From Sulfurimonas sp. SAG-AH-194-C21 (GTDB lineage Bacteria > Campylobacterota > Campylobacteria > Campylobacterales > Sulfurimonadaceae): a stretch of 64,000 nucleotides of DNA. Below the pieces are notes generated by a model that saw only the letters and a program-made list of their open reading frames with translations, had not been told where the DNA came from and made no database searches. Below, in pieces: positions 57,679 to 64,000 of the stretch (its first letter is position 1; every line of letters begins with the position of its first letter). Made by a program: the position numbers and the translations under genes. The DNA is taken from NCBI RefSeq assembly GCF_029215985.1, contig NZ_JAEMVC010000004.1, positions 48,223 through 112,222 on the forward strand, read 5' to 3'.

Positions 57679-58209
57679 TTATTTTTTCTTTGGCATCTGT
57701 TGTAAGTAATCTTTATAACCTAGTTCTTGAAGTTTAGAAGATTTATTGTCTACTTCTTGTCTCATGTTTAGTTTATAAGCTGTGATTTTCTCTCTAACAG
57801 AATTATCCATTGCCCCAATAATCTGTGCAGCTAAAATACCTGCGTTTTTTGCACCGTTGATTGCAACAGTTGCAACCGGAACGCCACCGGGCATCTGAAC
57901 GATAGAAAGAAGTGAATCCATACCATCTAAAGATGAACTTCTAACGGGCACACCGATAACAGGGAGAGCTGTCTCAGATGCAACCATTCCGGGTAAGTGA
58001 GCAGCACCACCAGCACCCGCGATGATAACTACTAGACCTCTATCCTCAGCACTTTTTGAGTAAGATATTAACTTCTCGGGCGTTCTATGTGCTGAAACGA
58101 TGTCAACCTCATAAGCAATTCCAAACTCTTCACACATAGCAACGGCTGCACTCATAACTGGAAGGTCAGAGTCACTCCCCATAATAATTCCAACTAATGC
58201 TTTACTCAT
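57679..58209 (-). CDS. purE: N5-carboxyaminoimidazole ribonucleotide mutase
   Basis: 176 residues. IMGSDSDLPVMSAA, VDIVSAHRTPEK, IAGAGGAAHLPGM and LSIVQMPGGVPVATVAI are the PurE signatures. Converts N5-CAIR to CAIR in purine synthesis. It follows purK with a 4-base overlap (ATGA). Confidence 0.97.
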   Translation of the reverse strand: MSKALVGIIMGSDSDLPVMSAAVAMCEEFGIAYEVDIVSAHRTPEKLISYSKSAEDRGLVVIIAGAGGAAHLPGMVASETALPVIGVPVRSSSLDGMDSLLSIVQMPGGVPVATVAINGAKNAGILAAQIIGAMDNSVREKITAYKLNMRQEVDNKSSKLQELGYKDYLQQMPKKK

Positions 58210-59357
58210 ATCTTTTTACTTCCTTTGATTTTTAAAATGTTTTTTGCCTTCATCGCTTTTTCTAAAGCCTTGTCTATATCATCATCTAAAATTGTAATAT
58301 GCCCCATTTTTCTAAATGGTTTTGTGAAAGTTTTTCCATAAAAATGAAAAGAGAGTTCTGGAATCTCTAATGCATCGTGAATACCATCAATAAATGGCTC
58401 ACCAGCATAACCCTCTTCACCAAGTAAGTTAACCATTACAGATGGAGAGAGTAGTTTTGTCGAACCTAAAGGAAGGTTTGTAACAGCACGGATGATTTGC
58501 TCAAACTGAGAGGTTGCACATGCTTCAACAGTATAGTGTCCTGAGTTGTGAGGTCTTGGAGCGATTTCATTTACGAGTATCTCACCACTTTTTGTTAAAA
58601 ATAACTCAACACCAAAAATACCAACACCATCAAGAATTTCTATACATTGTGTAGAAATTTCCACTGCTTTTTCTTCTACTTCTTTAGAGATTTTAGCAGG
58701 TGCCATAACGATGTCACAAATGTTTGTTCTATCATCAAAAAGCATCTCAACAACTGGATAACATTTTATCTGTCCTTCCATATTTCGAGCTACGATGATT
58801 GCTAGTTCTTTATCTATGTCAACAAGTTCTTCTATGAAAGACTCAGCTTGGATGGCGTGAAGTACATCTTCCGCTTTTTTAAGCATCATAACGCCATTGC
58901 CGTCATAACCCTCTAGTTTTGCTTTTTGAACAACAGGAAATCCAAACGCAGCCAAGTCTTCATCTGATGAAACACTTTTGTATTTTGGTACAGGAATACC
59001 GCGTTCATCAAGAAGTTTTTTCTGCTCGTACTTGTTTTGGATAAGTTCTATGACATAAGGGGAGGGGTGGATGATGTGTCCGTTGTCAAACAGTTCTTTT
59101 AAGATAGAAGTCTCAACGTGTTCTAACTCAAAAGTTGTAACATCAGTCTCTTGGACTAACTGCTCCAACATTGCCACGTCATGAAAACCACCCATGATAT
59201 GCTTGTCTGAAACCTGAGCGGCAGGACAGTTAAAAGTAGGGTCAAGTATAGTCACATGAAAACCCATCTTTTTAGCTTTTTGAGACATAATCTTACCGAG
59301 TTGTCCACCACCGATGATACCTAGCTTTAAGTTAGAGTAGTTGAAATTTTTATCCAT
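58206..59357 (-). CDS. purK: N5-carboxyaminoimidazole ribonucleotide synthase
   Basis: 383-residue ATP-grasp enzyme; makes N5-CAIR from AIR, ATP and bicarbonate. LGIIGGGQLGKIMSQKAKKMG, the VVQKAKLEGYDGNGV loop, EELVDIDKELAIIVARN and NEIAPRPHNSGHYTVEAC identify it. Operon with purE. Confidence 0.96.
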   Translation of the reverse strand: MDKNFNYSNLKLGIIGGGQLGKIMSQKAKKMGFHVTILDPTFNCPAAQVSDKHIMGGFHDVAMLEQLVQETDVTTFELEHVETSILKELFDNGHIIHPSPYVIELIQNKYEQKKLLDERGIPVPKYKSVSSDEDLAAFGFPVVQKAKLEGYDGNGVMMLKKAEDVLHAIQAESFIEELVDIDKELAIIVARNMEGQIKCYPVVEMLFDDRTNICDIVMAPAKISKEVEEKAVEISTQCIEILDGVGIFGVELFLTKSGEILVNEIAPRPHNSGHYTVEACATSQFEQIIRAVTNLPLGSTKLLSPSVMVNLLGEEGYAGEPFIDGIHDALEIPELSFHFYGKTFTKPFRKMGHITILDDDIDKALEKAMKAKNILKIKGSKKI

Positions 59358-59412
59358 TAGTTTCTCTTTGAAGTTTTATAAGAGAGATTTTAACACAATT
59401 CTACTTTGGATA

Positions 59413-60063
59413 TTATTTTGAACGATTTCTCACTTTAGAGACTCTTTTTTTATTTACTTTGTATTTATATGCATCGAGTGCATAAGTGATTTTATCTGAG
59501 AGATGATGGATGTCTTTTACTCTACATACATCACCACTTTGAAAATACTCTCTATTCTCTTCAAACTTACTCATAAGTTCTAAAAAGTCTATGTCTTTTA
59601 AAAATGGATAGAGTGCAACTGAGTGTTCTTCTCCCATCCAGTTTTCTAGTATGCAGATAACTAAAAACTCAGGTAAGTATGCAAGTTGATCTCTATAGTG
59701 TGACTGGATTACTTTTGCCATTACATCATAGTAGTTGATGAGGGCCTCTTCACTTTTAGCAAGTTTCCTAAAAAGAGGAGAACTGTTTGATAACTGTACT
59801 AAGTCTATAAAATAGTCTACATTTACAACACTATCTTCAAGTTTTACTAAGAGGCTTCTCAAAGTGTCATATACATAAGTTGTGTCTGCGTTTGTACCAA
59901 CACTTGCTACATAGTTGGCTTCATCTATCTTAGCAAAGTATCTCTCTAGTGCTGTTCGACAAAAGACAAGTAGTGCTTCTGTCTTTACATCTCTTAGCAT
60001 TGTTGGTTTTACCCTGTTTAAACAGTTGTTTCTCATAAAGTCATTTTTTGGAATGATGCTCAT
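59413..60063 (-). CDS. Hypothetical helical protein, unknown function
   Basis: 216 residues, predicted all-helical and soluble, with a very basic C-terminal tail (YKVNKKRVSKVRNRSK) that might bind nucleic acid. It follows the biotin carboxylase gene by 29 bases on the same strand. No family recognised. Confidence 0.65.
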   Translation of the reverse strand: MSIIPKNDFMRNNCLNRVKPTMLRDVKTEALLVFCRTALERYFAKIDEANYVASVGTNADTTYVYDTLRSLLVKLEDSVVNVDYFIDLVQLSNSSPLFRKLAKSEEALINYYDVMAKVIQSHYRDQLAYLPEFLVICILENWMGEEHSVALYPFLKDIDFLELMSKFEENREYFQSGDVCRVKDIHHLSDKITYALDAYKYKVNKKRVSKVRNRSK

Positions 60064-60092
60064 TTTAGCTCCTCATATACTTCTAGTTTATT

Positions 60093-61562
60093 TTAATACA
60101 GTGTAAAGTCGTTTTTTAATGATACTAGATTGTTCTCTTTGATGATTTTAAGCATATTAGCGAGTTGCGTAGACTTTGCTTCTTCATCAGCAATAGAACT
60201 CTTCGCTTCCATCTTAAAGTGTTTCATATTTGAGTCTAAGTAACCCGTATTAAATTTACCTGCCATAAAGTCAGCATCTCTTACTATTTCTCTATGAAGT
60301 GGAATGTTCGTTTTAAATCCTTCTATATGGTACTCATCAAGTGCACGTCTCGCTTTGTTAACTACACCCTTCCAATCAAGTGCTGAAACAATTAATTTTC
60401 CAAGCATAGAGTCATAACAAGTTGGAAGTTCGTAGCCTGAGTAAAGAGAAGTATCGAGTCTAACCCCTGGACCACCTGGCGTTAAGTACTTCTTAACAGT
60501 TCCAGCAGTTGGCATAAAGTTGTTTTGAGGGTCTTCTGAGTTGATGCGAAACTCTATGGCATAACCTCTGAAGTTAATCTCTTCTTGTTTATAGAGTAGT
60601 TTATCTCCACCCGCTATCTCTATCATTCTTTGAATGATGTCAACACCGGTTACTATCTCACTCACAGGATGCTCAACTTGAACTCTTGTGTTCATCTCTA
60701 TGAAGTAGATATTGTCTTTTTCATCGAGTAAGAACTCAACTGTACCAACACTTTCATAACCCAAGTCTTTCATCGCGTTTACAGAAATGTCAGCAAGTTT
60801 TTTTCTTGTTGCATCATTTAAAAGAGGTGAGGGTGTTATCTCTATAACCTTTTGGTGACGTCTTTGAATAGAACAATCTCTCTCACCCAAATGAACAACA
60901 TTCCCATAAGCATCGGCTACAACTTGAATCTCTATGTGTCTAGGATTCTCAACATACTTTTCTATGAACACTTCATCTCTTGCGAAGTACTTCATAGACT
61001 CGTTTGTAGCAGAGTCAAACATATCTGAGAAGTCTTTTGCATGATAAACGATTCTCATCCCACGTCCACCACCACCAAACGCAGCTTTTATGATGATAGG
61101 AAAACCAATCTCAGTAGCGATTCTCTCACCCTCGGCTTTATCAACAACTGGAGTGTCAGTTCCTTCAAGAACGGGAACACCAATCTTTTTCATAGCCACT
61201 TTTGAAGCCATCTTATCACCGAATAGTTCTATATGGTGAGGTTGTGGTCCTATAAATATCAAACCATTGTCTGCACAGGCTTGAGCAAATTCAGCACTCT
61301 CTGAAAGAAATCCATAACCAGGATGGATAGCATCACAGTCTGATTTTTTTGCTAAATCAATAATCTTATGATAGTTTAAGTATGCTTCAACAGGATTACC
61401 CATGATAGGGTAACACTCATCTGCTCTTGGAACCCAAACACCATTTACATCAGCTTCTGAAAATACAACAACACTTTTAATCTCTAACTCTTTACAAGCT
61501 CTAATTATCCTCAGTGCTATCTCACCTCTGTTTGCGATTAATACTTTTGATATTTTTGTCAT
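60093..61562 (-). CDS. Biotin carboxylase subunit
   Basis: 489 residues. Biotin carboxylase/ATP-grasp enzyme that carboxylates a biotin carrier. KVLIANRGEIALRIIRACKEL, AIHPGYGFLSESAEFAQ, the glycine loop KAAFGGGGRGMRIV, EKYVENPRHIEIQ, RDCSIQRRHQKVIE and MNTRVQVEHPVSE are conserved. It has about 40 residues beyond the usual end of AccC. It could serve acetyl-CoA carboxylase, pyruvate carboxylase (PycA) or the 2-oxoglutarate carboxylase of the reductive TCA cycle; no carrier or transferase gene is nearby to decide. Confidence 0.9.
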   Translation of the reverse strand: MTKISKVLIANRGEIALRIIRACKELEIKSVVVFSEADVNGVWVPRADECYPIMGNPVEAYLNYHKIIDLAKKSDCDAIHPGYGFLSESAEFAQACADNGLIFIGPQPHHIELFGDKMASKVAMKKIGVPVLEGTDTPVVDKAEGERIATEIGFPIIIKAAFGGGGRGMRIVYHAKDFSDMFDSATNESMKYFARDEVFIEKYVENPRHIEIQVVADAYGNVVHLGERDCSIQRRHQKVIEITPSPLLNDATRKKLADISVNAMKDLGYESVGTVEFLLDEKDNIYFIEMNTRVQVEHPVSEIVTGVDIIQRMIEIAGGDKLLYKQEEINFRGYAIEFRINSEDPQNNFMPTAGTVKKYLTPGGPGVRLDTSLYSGYELPTCYDSMLGKLIVSALDWKGVVNKARRALDEYHIEGFKTNIPLHREIVRDADFMAGKFNTGYLDSNMKHFKMEAKSSIADEEAKSTQLANMLKIIKENNLVSLKNDFTLY

Positions 61563-61715
61563 CTAATGCTCCATGTGATTAAGTACGCAAATTTTAGTAT
61601 GTTTGGTAGAATAACTCTACACATATTTTGCACATAAAGTTATCTATTTTTGTCATAAAAAGACTCTATTAATAACTTTTAATCTCTCTTAAATTGTTAT
61701 ATTGCCTATTTTAGC

Positions 61716-61721
61716 TATACT
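61716..61721 (+). promoter_or_regulatory. -10-like box for AraC-type gene
   Basis: TATACT in the 180-base divergent gap, 20 bases before the regulator's ATG. The gap also must hold the promoter of the biotin carboxylase gene on the other strand, which I could not place with confidence. Confidence 0.4.
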
Positions 61722-61741
61722 ATTACAGATGATGAGGGACA

Positions 61742-62614
61742 ATGAAAAGAGAAACACTTAACAAAAAAACAAAGATATCTAACGATATACTGTTCTATAT
61801 ATACACAAATATAGAAGTGGATATAAACATGGATGAGCTTGCCCAGAGTTATGGTTTAAGTAAGTTTTATATGCATAAGGTTTTTAAAGAGATTTTTGGA
61901 AGAAATATCTACGAGAGTATAAAATCTATTCGCCTGCAAAAAGCATCCTCTTTACTTCTTACAAATAAATACTCTACTATTACAGAGATAGCTGCACTAT
62001 GTGGGTACAGTTCTCAAACGTCTTTTATCCGTGTGTTTAAAGAACGATTTTTGGTAACGCCAACGGCTTGGAGAAAGGGTGGATATAAAAAATACTCAAA
62101 AACCATACTAGAAGAGTCCAAAAAAGCAAAATCATCCAATGCAAGTTTTGAAAATTTAGAAGCGACAATAGTAAAAATGCCTCCAATCCAAACTTACTAT
62201 ATAAGACACAATGGATATAACGATGATGTAAAGCAGACATGGCAGAAAATACAGACATGGATGTATAGTAATGATATAAAAAAGTATAAACATATAGCAC
62301 TTTTTCATGATAACCCAGTTGTAACACACCTTGATGAGTGTCAGTATGTAGCTTGCATCGAGGTTGAGGATGAACTTTTAGGTGAGCAAAGATTACCGAA
62401 GTTTAATATCTCTGATGGCGTTTATGCACGATTTGATATAAGTGGGGTTGATGGGGATTTTTTAAAGTTTATGCACTGGTTATACAATGAGTGGCTTCCA
62501 AGTAGTGAGTATGAAACTACTACAAAACCACCCTATGCTATCTACAAAAAGAACAAGTATCTTTCAGATGATCATATCTTTGAACTTAGTTTTTATCTTT
62601 CTATAAAGTATTAA
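61742..62614 (+). CDS. AraC-family regulator with GyrI-like effector domain
   Basis: 290 residues. The two AraC helix-turn-helices are N-terminal (about 20-115: MDELAQSYGLSKFYMHKVFKEIFG, ITEIAALCGYSSQTSFIRVFKERF), with a C-terminal GyrI/BmrR-like ligand domain (about 140-288: VKMPPIQTYYIRHNGYND). This is the Rob/SoxS-GyrI arrangement that often binds small aromatic or cationic drugs. Ligand and targets are unknown. It is divergent from the biotin carboxylase gene. GAGGGA precedes the ATG. Confidence 0.9.
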   Translation: MKRETLNKKTKISNDILFYIYTNIEVDINMDELAQSYGLSKFYMHKVFKEIFGRNIYESIKSIRLQKASSLLLTNKYSTITEIAALCGYSSQTSFIRVFKERFLVTPTAWRKGGYKKYSKTILEESKKAKSSNASFENLEATIVKMPPIQTYYIRHNGYNDDVKQTWQKIQTWMYSNDIKKYKHIALFHDNPVVTHLDECQYVACIEVEDELLGEQRLPKFNISDGVYARFDISGVDGDFLKFMHWLYNEWLPSSEYETTTKPPYAIYKKNKYLSDDHIFELSFYLSIKY

Positions 62615-62615
62615 C

Positions 62616-63140
62616 TTAAGCTTGAATAGCCATCATTTTTGGATGCTCAGCTGCAACTTCTCGTACATCTTCATTTTCATCTTTAGCAAGTACTTTGAGT
62701 ATATCTAAAGATATTTTAGGGTTCTTCGCAACTGCTGCACGAACATTTTCATCGTCGTCTTTAGAAAGTGTGTAGAGGATTCCCATCGTGATACTAGGAT
62801 TTACAGAAACAGAAAGACGTATAAATATATCTTCATCTTTAGAGAGTTTATGTATAACTCCCGCTGGTGCGTTAGGATTACCTGCTACCCAAGAAGCGAT
62901 ATGGGTATCTTCACTTAACATAACTAAAGTCTCAACTGATGTGTTAAAGTGCTCTGCAACAAACTGTCGAACAATCTGGTTTTCATTTTTAGCGAGGATA
63001 TCTAAAGTCTCTGTATCTGTGTTGAGGTGTGCTGCTACTTGAAGAAGAACAAAACTATCCGCATTATCAACGAGTCCAGCTAAAACCTCCGCACTTGTAT
63101 CTTTATCTTTTGCTATTAATAGTGCTTCCATAGTTGTCAT
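62616..63140 (-). CDS. LRV-type repeat protein
   Basis: 174 residues built from about seven 24-residue units, for example NPSITMGILYTLSKDDDENVRAAVAKNPKISLDILKVLAKDENEDVREVAAEHP. The consensus N-P-x-[TI]-x-x-x-[IL]-L-x-x-L-[AS]-K-D-[ED]-[ND]-x-x-V-R-x-x-V-A is that of leucine-rich repeat variant (LRV) proteins, which form a right-handed solenoid. No Cys cluster at the N-terminus, unlike the Azotobacter LRV protein. Protein-binding role inferred. Confidence 0.85.
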   Translation of the reverse strand: MTTMEALLIAKDKDTSAEVLAGLVDNADSFVLLQVAAHLNTDTETLDILAKNENQIVRQFVAEHFNTSVETLVMLSEDTHIASWVAGNPNAPAGVIHKLSKDEDIFIRLSVSVNPSITMGILYTLSKDDDENVRAAVAKNPKISLDILKVLAKDENEDVREVAAEHPKMMAIQA

Positions 63141-63257
63141 GTGTGAGTACCTTAAAATTTATTTTATTATGCGAATTATAGCGAATGGAGTTTAAAGGGG
63201 TATGGGTTTTTTATTTGGGTTTATTCTGATTGAATATATTTAAAACTTCAAAAGATG

Positions 63258-63286
63258 TTGACAAGTAACAAGTTTACCACTATACT
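63258..63286 (+). promoter_or_regulatory. Consensus sigma-70 promoter, TTGACA-N17-TATACT
   Basis: A full -35 (63258-63263) and -10 (63281-63286) with optimal 17-base spacing. The expected start of transcription is around 63293, which is the A of the ATG of the next reading frame. Confidence 0.7.
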
Positions 63287-63292
63287 TTTTTC

Positions 63293-63598
63293 ATGAAGAT
63301 TAATAAAACATATTTTTTTATCATTACTTTAATGCTTACTCTTTCGCTTTTTAATGTTGGTTTTTCCTCTCTTATCTTGGATGAGTCATCAAAAACAGCA
63401 ACTGAAATATCTCTTGAAAAAGATCTCTTAGAAAAAGATGCAGAAAAGAAAAAAGACAAAATGACTCTTGCTACTTTTTTTAATATATCAAATTTACAAA
63501 AAGAATATAACAAACAAACAGATATAGAAAACCATTACTCTTATTTAGATATAAATCAGCTCCTCAAACCTCCTAGATACACTTACCTTTTCGTTTGA
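63293..63598 (+). CDS. Small exported protein, unknown function
   Basis: 101 residues with a hydrophobic N-terminal signal or anchor (about 7-26), then a charged Lys/Glu/Asp-rich helix and a short Tyr/Pro-rich end. No ribosome site is visible upstream; the nearby consensus promoter would place the message start at this ATG, giving a leaderless mRNA. It is 36 bases before a SulP pseudogene and may itself be part of a decayed locus. Family not recognised. Confidence 0.5.
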   Translation: MKINKTYFFIITLMLTLSLFNVGFSSLILDESSKTATEISLEKDLLEKDAEKKKDKMTLATFFNISNLQKEYNKQTDIENHYSYLDINQLLKPPRYTYLFV

Positions 63599-63634
63599 TT
63601 TTATATAAAACCATTCAGTTTCAAAGAAAAAGTT

Positions 63635-64000
63635 ATGTTATCGACTAAACATTTATCCGGGGACATATTTAGTGGCTTAACAGCTGCTATAGTCGTTTTT
63701 CCTCTAACTTTAGCCTTTGGTATTGAGTCTGGTCTAGTTCGATAGTTGGTCGTTTATTATTATCATCATGCAAATATTCCCTTTCTTTGGATTTTAATCT
63801 CCAAAGAGCATCGTTGATAATCTAAGTTAGATAGAGTCTATTATTAGTCAAATTAATACAGATGCACTTGTCCTCTCTGTTGTAACCATCGCTATTATTT
63901 ATCCTTTTCCCGAAGGTAAGTAAGAAGATTCCCTTTTGTGTTGGTTGCACTTGTAGGACTCCCCTAATTGCATCTGTGTTATATATGTAGGAACGTTTAC
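63635..64000 (+). pseudogene. Decayed SulP-family anion transporter, 3' end outside window
   Basis: The ATG at 63635 opens a 36-residue frame (GDIFSGLTAAIVVFPLTLAFGIESGL) that matches the first helix of SulP bicarbonate/sulfate transporters, then stops at TAG (63743). Later, 63846-63923 in another frame reads INTDALVLSVVTIAIIYPFPEG, matching a SulP middle segment, and just after it a third frame gives FPFVLVALVGL. The roughly 130 residues expected between the first two pieces are lost. Multiple frame changes plus this deletion indicate real decay and not a single sequencing error. Confidence 0.75.

Noticed and set aside
63743-63745. In-frame TAG in the SulP remnant as a readthrough or sequencing error
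   Set aside because: The following DNA does not continue the protein in that frame and later matching pieces are in two other frames with a deletion, so a single-base explanation fails.

Overview
The window is an AT-rich, densely coded chromosomal segment of a Campylobacterota (Epsilonproteobacteria) bacterium, most likely a Sulfurimonas-like genus. The gene order supports this. An rpsO / Rrf2 / flhA group and a long rplU-rpmA-obg-proB-fmt-birA-parA-parB-atp-tol-pal-slyD-fabD-pfs block match, as far as I remember it, the order in Campylobacter jejuni. The ATP synthase operon has paired b' and b subunits and lacks a and c, as is usual in this phylum. Almost every gene is intact. I see no tRNA, rRNA, CRISPR array or insertion sequence, and no gene-free stretch longer than 300 bases.

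Layout. 1-4670: end of a cell-wall amidase, a DHH phosphoesterase, the flagellar export protein FlhA and an Rrf2 regulator. 4829-5101: ribosomal protein S15. 5296-18842: an uninterrupted plus-strand chemosensory operon of 15 genes. 18839-25368: mixed housekeeping genes (kdsB, tRNA methyltransferase, trpC, dapE, ridA, small exported proteins). 25514-45944: the conserved ribosome / GTPase / ParAB / ATP synthase / Tol-Pal block, with an inserted degenerate sigma-54-activator-like gene and a nitrilase. 46001-54580: a calcium-binding protein, an RDD protein, two EAL proteins with degenerate GGDEF domains, guaB and a periplasmic rhodanese. 54580-63140: gatA, a solute-binding protein, purEK, a biotin carboxylase, an AraC regulator and an LRV repeat protein. 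63293-64000: a small exported protein and a decayed SulP anion transporter that runs off the end.

The main point of interest is the chemosensory operon. None of its products has a visible transmembrane segment, so it looks like a wholly cytoplasmic array. It has an Aer/CetB-like FAD-type PAS protein, a soluble receptor with two tandem signalling tips (an architecture resembling Vibrio cholerae DosM), a protein with three CheW domains, CheB, a HEAT-repeat protein, CheR, a single-domain receiver, a very short CheZ-like phosphatase, CheY, a 924-residue CheA, a CheW domain split by a zinc-binding CZB domain, a STAS-like protein, a ParA-type ATPase, and a receiver fused to an unknown C-terminus. 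My reading is a redox-responsive cytoplasmic array that is positioned or partitioned by its own ParA. The individual domains are recognisable; the combined system and its output are inference.
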